From: Polycyclovorans sp002706265
GTDB taxonomy: Bacteria; Pseudomonadota; Gammaproteobacteria; Nevskiales; Nevskiaceae
Reading direction: 5' to 3'
Assembly (NCBI GenBank): GCA_963973915.1
Contig: CAXBBM010000001.1
Span: 1 to 64,000, forward strand
Length of the DNA: 64,000 nt
Part shown: positions 27,708 through 36,827 of the stretch, piece by piece
Layout of the letters: every line of letters begins with the position of its first letter
Numbering within the stretch: position 1 is the first letter of the stretch
Position numbers and translations under genes: made by a program
The notes under the pieces: model-generated
Told to the model about the DNA's origin: nothing
The model's input: only the letters and a program-made list of their open reading frames with translations
Database searches by the model: none

Positions 27708-30244
27708 GGGGTGTCCTCGCCGTCTTCGTCCACATCGGGGTCGACCAGGTCGCGGTAGGGCGCGTGGCTGCCGGTGAGGCGCCTGGCATCGACGCCGGCG
27801 CAGCCTTCCTGAATGGCGGTGGCGGCGTCGCGCAGCGTGGCGTCCCACGCGGCCAGTTGCTCGGGCCAGGTGAGATCGGCCGCGCGTGTCTGGGCCTTTC
27901 GGGTCGGCGGGATCAGGTAGGTCGCCCACGCGGTGCGGGCCGACAGCGCCGGGTGTCCGGCCTTCAGGTGGGCGAAGGCGATGCCGCCCAGCGGTTGAAA
28001 ATCGGCAAGTCGGCGCGCCAGCACTGCATAGAGGGGCAATTGCGGGGCCTTGAGGTGGTCCCCCTTCCAGCCGCTGGGACTGGCGTCGGCGCCGGTCTTG
28101 TAGTCGATGAGCAGCACCTGCGGCCCGTCGGCGGTGGTCACCGTGTCGGCGCGGTCGAGGCGCAGGTGAATGGGCAGGGCATCCCACTGCGCGCGCAGCG
28201 GCACTTCACAGGCAATAACCTCGAAAGGCTCCGTGCGGCGGCGCTCGTGGCCCAGCCATTCAGTGAGTTGCGAGATCAGCCGGCGGCGCTCCAGGGCGAT
28301 CCAGGCGGCGCCAAAATGCCGGGCCTGCAGGCCGCTGGCGATGGCCGCGTCCACCGCCTCGCCAATGGCCGACGCCAGGCTGTTGGGCGCCAGCGCGAGC
28401 AGCGCGGCGGAGGTTTGATGGCGCTGCCAGAAATGCATCAGCGCCTCGTGGCTGAGCCGCCCCTGCACGCTGGGGGGCACGCCGCGGGTGCGGCGCGGCA
28501 GCGGTCGGCTGCTCAAGCGGTCGACCACCACGGTGAGCAGCGGCGCAACGAAGAAGCGCTCGAAGGTGCCCGCGCTGGCGGCCACCTGTTCGGCGGGGCG
28601 CAGCACCGGCACCGGATCGTCTTCGGGCATCACCGGATCGGGCAGGGCGCGGCGGCGCCGATCGGGCACGGCGTGCGGCGCGTGGGGGCAACCGGCGGGC
28701 GGGGTCAGCGGCTGGCCCAGGTCATCCACGGCCGGCATGTAGGCCTCAACCCGGTCGGCCATGGCCATCAGCGCGGCGCGCACGGCGCGCGCCTGGGCGC
28801 TGGCCAGCAGCGGGTCGGCCTCGGGCACGCCGGCATCGCGTTGCGCCGCGAACGGCAGCAGCGGATGCGGTGAGGCACTGCCAATGGCCGCCTCGCAATT
28901 GGCGAGAATCAAGTGGTCGGCCGGAATGCCGAGCAGCTGGGTCGGCGTGCCGATGAGGATGGGCTGACCATGTTCGACCCGGGGCTGGAAGGGACTGTTC
29001 AAAACCTCACCCAGCCATTGGCCGGCCACCGCTGAAGAGACGGGGCCCAGCAGCCGGTCGAGCTGGCCGAGCCGCTCGCTGGCTTCGAACAGCCGTCGCT
29101 CAAGCTGGAACAGATGGCTGTCGGCCTGGGTGGCGCCCAGCGGGCGGATGGCGCGCAGCCGGGCCAGCAGGTGGCGCTGCCAGTCGCTGGGCAGGGCGCG
29201 GCGCGGCGCCTGTTCCAACACCGTGACCAGCGCGGCCAGACGGTCGTGCAGTGACGGCGGTGACAGTGTGAGCAGCTCCTGGGCGTGGAGCTGGGTCCAG
29301 CCTTCGTCGAGGATGCGGCTGTCCAGCTTGGCGGCCGCCAGTGCCGCCTCGCCGCCGAGCAGCGCGGGATTGAGCAGAATCGTCTGCCAGTCGGCACTGC
29401 GCTGCGGTCGCAGACTCAGCGTCGCCAACGCCAGCCAGCCGCTCGCCAGCGCGGTGTCGCGCAGGCGCTGCGCGCTGGCCCAGCGCCACGGCAGGCGGTC
29501 ACCGAGGCCCGGTTGATGCCGCCACGGCGCCAGCACTTCGGTGAGGGCTGCGTCCAGCCCGGCGCGGTGACGGTCAAGATCGGCCACCGCCAGCAGTACC
29601 CGGGCATCGGGCCGGTCGTTGAGCATGTGCAGGACGCGCTCGGCGATGGCCCTGAACTGGCTGTGACGGTCGGGGCAGACCCGCAGCGTGGGGGGCGCGC
29701 ACGGGGCCACGGCCAGGGGCGGCAGTTGCCAATGCGTCCACAGGGCTTGATGACTGGGCAGCAGCGGCCCCCAGCCGTGAGCGTGCTGCACCGCGGGCGG
29801 CGTGGCCGGCGGCGGCTGGGCCAGCAGCGCCTGGGGCAGGTGGCTGGCGGGCAGCACTTTGAGCGCCGCCATGCGCGTCTGCACGGCGGATTGCCACTGC
29901 TGAAAAAGGCGCTGTTCCTGGGTGTAGAGCGGCGCGCCGCGGCCCAGGCGGTAATCGTGCTGCAGGTCTTCGGCCGCCATCGCCAGCCGGGCGGTGGCCT
30001 GCGGTGCGAGCAGGGGCGGGGTGGCCGGGTCGTCGTCCATCACCTGTTGCCACAGCGCGAGCCGCTGCACGTCGTTGAGCAGCCCTTCGGTCGGCCAACC
30101 TGCGGCCCAGCGCTGCTCGATGTGACGGGTGAAGCCCCCGAACGCCGGCGGGTTCCAGACCTGCGCCCCGGCCGCCCGCCGGGCGACGGCGTCGTCCAGC
30201 CCGGCTTCGCGGGCGGCAAGGTCGGTGGGCAGCAGCAGGGTCAT
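27704..30244 (-). CDS. AddB-like exonuclease/inactivated helicase protein
   Basis: This 846-residue protein resembles the family of probable DNA repair proteins related to AddB. The N-terminal 550 residues show no intact Walker A motif, consistent with an inactivated helicase-like scaffold. The C-terminal part (about 590-760) carries a PD-(D/E)XK nuclease core: IHLRLDRADTV, then LLIDYKTGAD with the catalytic Asp and Lys, then a following QLPLYAVLARR helix. It is the first gene of the pair and overlaps the AddA-like gene by 4 nt. The two products probably form one break-resection complex. The four cysteines of an AddB iron-sulfur cluster are not obvious. Confidence 0.8.
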   Translation of the reverse strand: MTLLLPTDLAAREAGLDDAVARRAAGAQVWNPPAFGGFTRHIEQRWAAGWPTEGLLNDVQRLALWQQVMDDDPATPPLLAPQATARLAMAAEDLQHDYRLGRGAPLYTQEQRLFQQWQSAVQTRMAALKVLPASHLPQALLAQPPPATPPAVQHAHGWGPLLPSHQALWTHWQLPPLAVAPCAPPTLRVCPDRHSQFRAIAERVLHMLNDRPDARVLLAVADLDRHRAGLDAALTEVLAPWRHQPGLGDRLPWRWASAQRLRDTALASGWLALATLSLRPQRSADWQTILLNPALLGGEAALAAAKLDSRILDEGWTQLHAQELLTLSPPSLHDRLAALVTVLEQAPRRALPSDWQRHLLARLRAIRPLGATQADSHLFQLERRLFEASERLGQLDRLLGPVSSAVAGQWLGEVLNSPFQPRVEHGQPILIGTPTQLLGIPADHLILANCEAAIGSASPHPLLPFAAQRDAGVPEADPLLASAQARAVRAALMAMADRVEAYMPAVDDLGQPLTPPAGCPHAPHAVPDRRRRALPDPVMPEDDPVPVLRPAEQVAASAGTFERFFVAPLLTVVVDRLSSRPLPRRTRGVPPSVQGRLSHEALMHFWQRHQTSAALLALAPNSLASAIGEAVDAAIASGLQARHFGAAWIALERRRLISQLTEWLGHERRRTEPFEVIACEVPLRAQWDALPIHLRLDRADTVTTADGPQVLLIDYKTGADASPSGWKGDHLKAPQLPLYAVLARRLADFQPLGGIAFAHLKAGHPALSARTAWATYLIPPTRKAQTRAADLTWPEQLAAWDATLRDAATAIQEGCAGVDARRLTGSHAPYRDLVDPDVDEDGEDTP

Positions 30245-30268
30245 GGGCGGTCAGGGCTGTAAAACACG

Positions 30269-30291
30269 AAACCCCTCAAGTTGAGGGGTTT
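30269..30291. terminator. Bidirectional-looking terminator hairpin after fdxA
   Basis: AAACCCCTCAA (30269-30279) and TTGAGGGGTTT (30281-30291) form an 11-bp inverted repeat. It lies 14 bp after the fdxA stop codon on the minus strand and 25 bp before the AddB-like start. The A/T ends of the stem and a CGTGTTTT tail suit termination of fdxA transcription. The AddB-like gene would then need its own promoter. Confidence 0.7.
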
Positions 30292-30304
30292 GGGGTCTGC
30301 GTGC

Positions 30305-30628
30305 TTACTGTTCCAGCAAGGCCAGCTTGTCGGGCTTGCCATCCCATTCAGCGGCATCGGGCAGCCCGTCCTTCTTTTCGGTGATGACGGGCCATTTTTT
30401 GGCCAAAGCGGCGTTGAGGTCAAGGAAGTGCGCCTGGTCTTCGGGCAGGTCGTCCTCGGCAAAGATGGCCTCGGCCGGGCATTCGGGCTCGCACAGGGTG
30501 CAGTCGATGCACTCTTCCGGATCGATCGCCAGAAAATTGGGGCCTTCGTGAAAGCAGTCCACCGGGCACACTTCAACGCAATCGGTGTATTTGCACTTGA
30601 TGCAGTTGTCGGTAACGACAAAGGTCAT
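30305..30628 (-). CDS. fdxA: 7Fe ferredoxin (3Fe-4S/4Fe-4S)
   Basis: This 107-residue protein has nine cysteines in the pattern of Azotobacter-type FdI: Cys9, 12, 17, 21 and 25, and Cys40, 43, 46 and 50. CVEVCPVDC and CIDCTLCEPECP are the two cluster motifs. One 3Fe-4S and one 4Fe-4S cluster are expected. It is a soluble low-potential electron carrier. Length and the acidic C-terminal extension match the family. It stands as a single gene with its own hairpin terminator. Confidence 0.95.
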   Translation of the reverse strand: MTFVVTDNCIKCKYTDCVEVCPVDCFHEGPNFLAIDPEECIDCTLCEPECPAEAIFAEDDLPEDQAHFLDLNAALAKKWPVITEKKDGLPDAAEWDGKPDKLALLEQ

Positions 30629-30701
30629 GGGAGGGGTCCTGATCAGGGCGGCGGGCGGGCGCGCCGGGCTTTAAATTGACGCAATAGTGTAATGGATGCC
30701 G

Positions 30702-31247
30702 CTATCGCGCCGGGAGTCTGACCACCTCGTGATGGACGCGCGAAATACCCAGCCGGCGGTCCTCGAAGAAGGCCCGCAGCGCGATCTCAATCGTGCGAAA
30801 GGCGATCTCGGACCAGGGGATGTCTTCTTCCCGCATCAGGCAGACCTCGCTGCTTTCCGGCGTGGGTCCGAAATGGGCGTCGGCGGCCAGAGTGCCGTGA
30901 TAAATGAGGTACACCTGATCGACGCGGGGAATGTCCATGACGGCCACCAGGCGACCCATGGTGACCAGGGCCTGAGATTCTTCAATGGTTTCGCGCGCGG
31001 CGCCTTCGGCCGTGGTTTCACCCATTTCCAGATAGCCCGCCGGCACGGTCCATTTGCCGATGCGCGGCAGGATGTCGCGCTTGCACATCAGGATGCGGCC
31101 ATCCGGGGTTTCGGGAATGCAACCCACCACCATCTTGGGATTGATGTAGTGCACCGCGCTGCAGACCGGGCACACGGCGCGCGGCTGGTGGTCACCCTCG
31201 GGAATGCGGTGCTCGACGGCGTGGCCGCAACTGGAGCAGAACTTCAT
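30702..31247 (-). CDS. Zinc-ribbon Nudix hydrolase
   Basis: The protein has 181 residues. An N-terminal zinc ribbon (Cys4, Cys7, Cys26, Cys29) precedes a Nudix domain. The Nudix box at residues 71-93 (GYLEMGETTAEGAARETIEES) is complete apart from Ser in place of the final Gly-position residue. Such proteins hydrolyse a nucleoside diphosphate linked to another group. The ribbon recalls NudC-type NADH pyrophosphatases, but the protein is shorter and lacks the NudC N-terminal domain, so the substrate is open. It overlaps the L,D-transpeptidase gene by 4 nt (ATGA) and is probably translated from the same mRNA. Confidence 0.88.
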   Translation of the reverse strand: MKFCSSCGHAVEHRIPEGDHQPRAVCPVCSAVHYINPKMVVGCIPETPDGRILMCKRDILPRIGKWTVPAGYLEMGETTAEGAARETIEESQALVTMGRLVAVMDIPRVDQVYLIYHGTLAADAHFGPTPESSEVCLMREEDIPWSEIAFRTIEIALRAFFEDRRLGISRVHHEVVRLPAR

Positions 31248-32110
31248 GGTTGGATTGACGGATCGGGCACGAACGAGGGCGTTACTTTGACACGGTCGCC
31301 GACCCGCAGTGCGGCGCTGAGTTCGGCAATGTCGGCGTTGTGCATGCGGATGCAGCCATAGCTGGCGGCAAGACCGATGGATGCCGGGTTGTTGGTGCCG
31401 TGAATGCCGATGCGGTCCTGCAATTGCACGAAGATGTCGCCCAGCGGGTTGTCAGGTCCGGGCGGCACCACCGGCGGCAGCGGCTCCCCCCGGCGGGCGT
31501 GATCGCGCCGGATTGACGGCGTTGGGTACCACGCGGGCTGGTGGTGAATGTGCTCCACGGTGAAAGTCTGCAGGGGCGTCGGATTGTCGGGGGTGCCGAC
31601 CGAGACCGGGTAGCTGCGCACCTGATCATCATCGACGCGCAGGTACAGACGCCTGGCGCCCCGATCGACGATCACCCGCAGCGCCGGATCGGGCCAGCGG
31701 TGCAGATCGTCGGGTTCGGGAGAAGGGGCGGGCTGGGGCGTGGCCACCGGCATCGCTTGGGCATCGACGGTGATCGCCAGCCGGCCTTCGGCATCGCGCG
31801 TCTCGCGGTATTCGCGCATGCGCCATCCCGCCTGCTGATAGACCCAGGCGAGGGTGTCGAAACGCCATTCGGCAGGATCCGCCAGGGCCTCGCCCGGCGG
31901 GGGTGGATGGGCCAGCACCCTGAGCAGCAGCGGCCGGTCGACCGAATCCGGCAAGGGCGATGCGAAGACGATGCCGGGCATCGGGTCGGGCGCTTGCGAC
32001 GATGCGACAGGCTGCGGCGTGGCGGCGCAGCCGGCACACAGGCCGGCCAGCAGCATCACCCCCCAGGCAGCGGAGTCGCGAGTGCGATGCAGAAGTGAGT
32101 GTCGGCCCAT
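31244..32110 (-). CDS. L,D-transpeptidase (YkuD domain), probable lipoprotein
   Basis: The protein has 288 residues. The N-terminus has a basic stretch, a hydrophobic segment (WGVMLLAGLCAG) and Cys28, likely lipidated although the residue three before it is Cys rather than Leu. The catalytic YkuD domain covers about 145-280. IGIHGTNN supplies His237, and SYGCIRMHN supplies the catalytic Cys253, Arg255 and His257. Enzymes of this type form 3-3 peptidoglycan cross-links or attach lipoproteins to peptidoglycan in the periplasm. A Pro-rich linker (about 120-138) separates the N-terminal 110 residues, which I do not recognise. Confidence 0.9.
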   Translation of the reverse strand: MGRHSLLHRTRDSAAWGVMLLAGLCAGCAATPQPVASSQAPDPMPGIVFASPLPDSVDRPLLLRVLAHPPPPGEALADPAEWRFDTLAWVYQQAGWRMREYRETRDAEGRLAITVDAQAMPVATPQPAPSPEPDDLHRWPDPALRVIVDRGARRLYLRVDDDQVRSYPVSVGTPDNPTPLQTFTVEHIHHQPAWYPTPSIRRDHARRGEPLPPVVPPGPDNPLGDIFVQLQDRIGIHGTNNPASIGLAASYGCIRMHNADIAELSAALRVGDRVKVTPSFVPDPSIQP

Positions 32111-32189
32111 GCGTGAAAGTGTAAGGGGTCGAAGTTGCCGGGTCCGTCGATTGCGGCGCGGCGTTGCCAGTGGTCGCAGGGCGCCGGGG

Positions 32190-33539
32190 TCAGTCCAGCG
32201 ATCGGGCGCGTTGGCCGGCCTCGGTCAGCGCATTGCCGAAATCCACCAGGCGCGCCTCGACGGCGGCGGCGTCTTCGGCGGCGGGAAGCGCGGTGCGCGC
32301 TTCGCGGCAGACGATGGCGGCTTGCCGCTGCAGGGCGGCCCGGTCTTCGTCCCGCGTGCTGTGGCGGGCGATCAGGGTGAGCACCGCCATCAGACGCAGG
32401 GTCAGCGCGGTGTTGGGTCGTGCGACCTCGCGCAAGGGGTCGAGGGCCGAGTCCAGCACGACCGGAAACGACAGGTCAGCACGCCAGACGCGCAGACGGC
32501 GATGGGTGTCCCTGAGGCACCGGGACGGGCAGTCCAGCTGGATGAGCCGGGTCAGGGCCGAGCCGATGCGATCGACGCAGCTGATGGCCGTGATCGGGTC
32601 GTTGATGCCGGGCGACATGGCCCTGAGCGCCATCTCCACCAGCTGCGCGAGTGGAAAGCCGAGGTCCTGCTCAGACGTGCGCTGGTTGCCCACCACGAAG
32701 CAGCGGCTGATGCGGCCGGCCAGCGCCGCGTCGACGCGCTCACCCGGCCAGGCGTGCAGCAGCGGGTCGCCGCGGGTCAGGTAGTCGCCGGGGGTGGGGT
32801 GCACTTCAAGCACCAGATCGTGCGCGCAGGCCAGGCGCAGCAGGCTGTCGCCGTCAATGATCTGCAGATAGCCGTCACCGCGCGCGGCAACCCTTTTCGA
32901 GTTCGCCTGAAACCCGGCGGGCAAGGCCGCAGGGGCTTCGGGCTGCGGCGAGCGCGGGGCATTGCCGAAGCGGTCGATGCAGGCGTTGAGTTCGCGGCCC
33001 ACACGGCCGACGACCTCGCTGCTCTGAATCATCACCGAGACGTGGTGAATGAAGTAGATGAACACCCACAGGCTGGCGAGCGCGAACACCACGCCAATGG
33101 AGACCGACAATTGCGGCACGAACTCATCGCCCTCGGTGTGGCGGATGGTGCGCAACACCAGCAGGCAGTAGAAAAAGGTGGCGATGAAGGTGCCCAGCAC
33201 CCACTGGTTGACGCGGTCGCGCATGAAATTGCGCAGCAGTCGCGGCCCCAGCTGTGAGGAGGCCAGCGACAACGCGACCAGGGTCATCGAAAAAACCACC
33301 CCGGCAATGGTCATCATCGAACCCGCAATGACGCTCAACACATCGCTGGCGCCGTCGGGGCCGCCGCCGTAAAGCCAGCCCTGCGCCCAGGACTGGGCTT
33401 CGATCCATCGGCTGGCCACACGGTCGTCCAGCCAGACGGTGGCAACTGCCAGCAGCCCGGCCGCGGCGGCCATCACCGACGGCAGGAACCAGAAACTCGA
33501 CCTGAGCCGAATCAACCACTTGAGCAGTTGCGCCTTCAT
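32190..33539 (-). CDS. DUF2254 membrane protein
   Basis: This 449-residue protein starts at the ATG at 33539 (MKAQLLKWLIRLRSSFWFLP), the conserved DUF2254 beginning. Four hydrophobic segments fill the first 180 residues: about 15-40, 70-90, 110-130 and 140-165. They are followed by a soluble C-terminal region of about 260 residues with the motifs LTRGDPLLHAWPG and SPGINDPITAISCVDRIG. The function is unknown. Membrane topology plus a large cytoplasmic domain suggests transport or sensing. It lies 10 bp after the hemerythrin-like gene, so the two are probably cotranscribed. Confidence 0.87.
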   Translation of the reverse strand: MKAQLLKWLIRLRSSFWFLPSVMAAAAGLLAVATVWLDDRVASRWIEAQSWAQGWLYGGGPDGASDVLSVIAGSMMTIAGVVFSMTLVALSLASSQLGPRLLRNFMRDRVNQWVLGTFIATFFYCLLVLRTIRHTEGDEFVPQLSVSIGVVFALASLWVFIYFIHHVSVMIQSSEVVGRVGRELNACIDRFGNAPRSPQPEAPAALPAGFQANSKRVAARGDGYLQIIDGDSLLRLACAHDLVLEVHPTPGDYLTRGDPLLHAWPGERVDAALAGRISRCFVVGNQRTSEQDLGFPLAQLVEMALRAMSPGINDPITAISCVDRIGSALTRLIQLDCPSRCLRDTHRRLRVWRADLSFPVVLDSALDPLREVARPNTALTLRLMAVLTLIARHSTRDEDRAALQRQAAIVCREARTALPAAEDAAAVEARLVDFGNALTEAGQRARSLD

Positions 33540-33549
33540 GCCGCGATCC

Positions 33550-34008
33550 TCAGGAGGCGGCGAAGCTGCGGTGCATGCGGGCGTAGTCTTTGCGGTACTG
33601 GGCGGCCAGCGAAACCTTCTGTGCGTCGCTGAGAATCTTGCCGGAGACCTGGAAGAACTTCTTTTCTTCTTCGCGCAGGTGGTGATGCACCTTGTGCGAC
33701 AGCTGCCGGGCGGTTTCGATCCAGGCCTCGTCGTGACCGTCGATGGACTGCAGGTCTTCCACGAGTTCATCGATCTGGTGATGCTCGTGCAGGGCATGAC
33801 GCGATGACCACAGGCCCATGTCGTCCATCAACATGGGCACATACAGAAAGCGTTCTTCCGCAGCCTCGTGCGCCGCCATCTCGTGGCGCGTCTGGGTGAA
33901 CAGGTCCAGACGCGCGCGCGTCCCGGGTTGGGTGCGCAGCAGCTTTCTGAACAGGCTGCGCTGTATTTCATGGCTTTCACGAAGGGCGTCGTAGAGGGTT
34001 TCTGACAT
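33550..34008 (-). CDS. Hemerythrin-like HHE-domain protein
   Basis: This 152-residue, all-helical protein has the His/Glu pattern of the HHE cation-binding domain: RESHEIQ, HEAAEERFL, LHEHHQIDEL and HKVHHHLREEEKKFF. These residues would form a di-iron site. Members bind oxygen or nitric oxide or take part in iron-sulfur repair, but no specific role is evident here. It is 10 bp upstream of the DUF2254 gene. It is divergent from glcB, with about 230 bp between them that hold the promoters of both. Confidence 0.88.
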   Translation of the reverse strand: MSETLYDALRESHEIQRSLFRKLLRTQPGTRARLDLFTQTRHEMAAHEAAEERFLYVPMLMDDMGLWSSRHALHEHHQIDELVEDLQSIDGHDEAWIETARQLSHKVHHHLREEEKKFFQVSGKILSDAQKVSLAAQYRKDYARMHRSFAAS

Positions 34009-34235
34009 GGCGAGCTTCCTGGTAAGGGGGCGGTTGAAATGGGCCGGAGCGTGGGGCGCACCGGGGACGGATACTGAATGCGGGTCCCGTGCCTGTGTTC
34101 TTCGATGCGAAACGCTTCAGCGCATTTGTCGGGTTTTTAGCATCGTGATACCGACCCTTCGATTAAAATAGCGGCGTTCTCGCGCCGCTGGCGGCTGCGA
34201 CGTCATTCATTTGTTCATCCCTCAGGACCCCTGCC

Positions 34236-36407
34236 ATGACCCAATCCGTTGCCGTTGGCGGCCTCAACATCAATGCCGACCTCAAAGCGCTGATCGACAG
34301 CGAGATCTGCCCGGGGACCGGTGTCGCGCCGGATCATTTCTGGTCGTCGTTCGAGGCCATCATCAATGAATTCACACCGCGCAACCGTGCATTGCTGGCG
34401 CATCGCGACGCGTTGCAGACGCAGATCGACGACTGGCACAAGGCCCGCAAGGGTCAGCCGCATGACGCGGCCGCCTACAAGGCCTTTCTGGGCGAGATTG
34501 GCTACCTGCAGCCCGAGCCGGCCGACTTTGTCATCGACACCCGCAACGTCGACACCGAGATCGCCGAACAGGCGGGGCCGCAGTTGGTGGTGCCGGTCAA
34601 GAACGCGCGCTATGCCCTGAATGCGGCCAACGCGCGCTGGGGCAGCCTGTACGACGCGCTGTACGGCTCCGATGTGATTCCCGAAACCGATGGTGCCGAG
34701 CGGGCCGGCGGCTACAACCCCAAGCGGGGCGCCAGGGTGATCGCCTTTGCCCGGGCGCATCTCGACACCGCGGCGCCCTTGGCGACCGGCCGCCATGCCG
34801 ATGCCAAGGCCTACGCCATCGTCAACGGCGCGCTGCAGGTGACCCTGGCCGACGGCGCCACCACGGGCCTCGCGCACCCTGAAAAATGCGTGGCTTATTC
34901 GGGCGATGCCGCGTCTCCCAGCGCGGTGCTGCTGAAGAACAACGGTCTGCACATTGAAATACAGATCGACCCGCAAAGCCCCATCGGCGCCACCGACGCT
35001 GCGGGCGTCAAAGACCTGCTGGTCGAGGCCGCCATCACCACCATCATGGACTGCGAGGATTCGGTCGCCGCCGTCGATGCCGAAGACAAGATCGAGGTCT
35101 ACCGCAACTGGCTGGGCCTGATGAAAGGCACGCTGGAAGAGCAGGTGCAGAAGGGCGGCAAGACCCTCACCCGGCGCCTCAGCGAAGACCGCTTCTACAC
35201 GGCGCTGGACGGCGGTGAGCTGCGCCTGCCGGGCCGCAGCCTGCTGTTCGTGCGCAATGTGGGCCACCTGATGACCAACCCCGCCATTGTCGACAGGCAC
35301 GGCAGGGAAGTCTTCGAGGGCATCATGGACGGCATGGTCACCGTGCTGGCCGCGATGCACGACCTCAAGGCCGACAAGACCCGGCGCGACCACAAGGGCA
35401 ACTCGCGCGCCGGCTCGGTGTACATCGTCAAGCCGAAGATGCACGGGCCCGACGAAGTGGCCTTTGCCAATGACCTGTTCGCCGCCATCGAGAAGGCGCT
35501 GGGGCTGCCCGCGTACACGCTGAAAATCGGCATCATGGACGAGGAGCGCCGCACCACCGTGAACCTCAAGGCCTGCATTCTGGCCGCCCGGCACCGGGTG
35601 GTGTTCATCAACACCGGGTTCCTCGACCGCACCGGCGACGAGATCCACACCTCGATGCACGCCGGACCCATGGTCGCCAAGACCCAGATGAAGCAGCAGA
35701 CCTGGATCACCGCCTACGAAGACTGGAACGTGGATGTGGGCATCCGCTGCGGCCTGCCGGGCAAGGCGCAGATCGGCAAGGGCATGTGGGCCATGCCCGA
35801 CGAGATGGCGGCCATGCTCAAGCAGAAGATCGGTCATCCCATGGCAGGGGCGACCACCGCGTGGGTGCCGTCGCCCACCGGCGCCACCCTGCACAGCACC
35901 CATTACCACCAGGTGGACGTGTTTGCGCGCATCGAAGAATTGCGCAGCCGGCCGCAGGCCAAGGTTGATGACCTGCTCTGCATTCCGCTGGGAGAGCGAC
36001 CCTCGATGACAGAGGTGCGGCGCGAGCTGGACAACAGCGCGCAGACCATTCTGGGCTACGTGGTGCGCTGGATCGACCAGGGCGTGGGCTGCTCCAAAGT
36101 CCCCGACATCAACGACGTGGGGCTGATGGAAGACCGCGCCACCCTGAGGATTTCCAGCCAGCACATCGCCAACTGGTTGCTGCATGGATGCTGTACAAAA
36201 GATCAGGTCCTCGAAACCTTCGAGCGCATGGCCGAGATCGTCGACCGTCAGAACGCTGGGGATCCCGCCTATCAGCCCATGGCGCCGGGATTTGGCGGCA
36301 CTGCCTTCAAGGCCGCGCTGGCGCTGGTGTTCGAGGGGTGTGAACAGCCCAGCGGCTACACCGAGCCCCTGCTGCACGCCTACCGTCTGAAGCGCAAGGC
36401 GGCCTGA
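34236..36407 (+). CDS. glcB: Malate synthase G
   Basis: This 723-residue enzyme condenses glyoxylate with acetyl-CoA to malate. The length equals that of the E. coli enzyme, well above the 530 residues of the A type. Characteristic stretches are FVIDTRNVDTEIAEQAGPQL, TTIMDCEDSVAAVDAEDK, FVRNVGHLMTN, LKIGIMDEERRTTVNLKACI and the magnesium/acid-base region around GMWAMPDEM. It works in the glyoxylate shunt or in glycolate use. No isocitrate lyase or glycolate oxidase gene is adjacent. Confidence 0.97.
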   Translation: MTQSVAVGGLNINADLKALIDSEICPGTGVAPDHFWSSFEAIINEFTPRNRALLAHRDALQTQIDDWHKARKGQPHDAAAYKAFLGEIGYLQPEPADFVIDTRNVDTEIAEQAGPQLVVPVKNARYALNAANARWGSLYDALYGSDVIPETDGAERAGGYNPKRGARVIAFARAHLDTAAPLATGRHADAKAYAIVNGALQVTLADGATTGLAHPEKCVAYSGDAASPSAVLLKNNGLHIEIQIDPQSPIGATDAAGVKDLLVEAAITTIMDCEDSVAAVDAEDKIEVYRNWLGLMKGTLEEQVQKGGKTLTRRLSEDRFYTALDGGELRLPGRSLLFVRNVGHLMTNPAIVDRHGREVFEGIMDGMVTVLAAMHDLKADKTRRDHKGNSRAGSVYIVKPKMHGPDEVAFANDLFAAIEKALGLPAYTLKIGIMDEERRTTVNLKACILAARHRVVFINTGFLDRTGDEIHTSMHAGPMVAKTQMKQQTWITAYEDWNVDVGIRCGLPGKAQIGKGMWAMPDEMAAMLKQKIGHPMAGATTAWVPSPTGATLHSTHYHQVDVFARIEELRSRPQAKVDDLLCIPLGERPSMTEVRRELDNSAQTILGYVVRWIDQGVGCSKVPDINDVGLMEDRATLRISSQHIANWLLHGCCTKDQVLETFERMAEIVDRQNAGDPAYQPMAPGFGGTAFKAALALVFEGCEQPSGYTEPLLHAYRLKRKAA

Positions 36408-36464
36408 TCAGTCACCGGGCGGGGCGCGCCGGGTCATCGGCGCGACCCGTCCAGAGGGTGGCGA

Positions 36465-36704
36465 TCAGTGGAGGTCGATCGTGGTGCTGAGCCTCAGCGT
36501 CAGGGGCGGGTTGCGCGGGGTGGCCGCGTCGCCGGATGGGGCCGGTCTGGCGACTGCCGGCGCATCGGCGTAGGCCAGATCGACCAGGGCAGTGCTGCCA
36601 TTGAAGGTCAACACCAGTCCGGCGATCACGCCGACACCCAGTGCGGCGCCGAGCTGCCGGCGCTGAACCCGGCGCAGGCTGTCTTGATGGTAGATTTTCA
36701 ACAT
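36465..36704 (-). CDS. Small one-helix membrane or secreted protein
   Basis: This 79-residue protein has its ATG at 36704, preceded by AGGAGA at good spacing. A basic N-terminus (MLKIYHQDSLRRVQRRQ) is followed by one hydrophobic segment (LGAALGVGVIAGLVLTF), then an Ala/Pro-rich tail ending LTLRLSTTIDLH. This looks like a signal anchor or an uncleaved signal peptide with the tail outside. No family is recognised. It is divergent from the helicase gene and convergent with glcB. The good ribosome-binding site is the main support for it. Confidence 0.5.
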   Translation of the reverse strand: MLKIYHQDSLRRVQRRQLGAALGVGVIAGLVLTFNGSTALVDLAYADAPAVARPAPSGDAATPRNPPLTLRLSTTIDLH

Positions 36705-36827
36705 GCCCGATCTCCTGAAGAGTGACGATGGACGGCGGCGAGCAGCCTCCCTGATCGGCGGCGTCGATGCCAGCGCAAAACCGGGGTCTTCGACCGGCGG
36801 CCGTGTCGAGCGGCAGAACGGTCGTTG

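Noticed and set aside
24126..28873. Long plus-strand frames (up to 762 codons) opposite the AddA/AddB-like genes
   Set aside because: Gly/Gln/Arg/His-rich mirror readings; the minus-strand products carry complete helicase motifs.
34009..34235. Clear promoter for glcB or the hemerythrin-like gene
   Set aside because: A TAAAAT near 34165-34170 resembles a -10 element, but no convincing -35 partner is visible, so I do not call it.
34215..36377. 720-codon minus-strand frame opposite glcB
   Set aside because: Shadow frame; the plus strand encodes a full-length malate synthase G.
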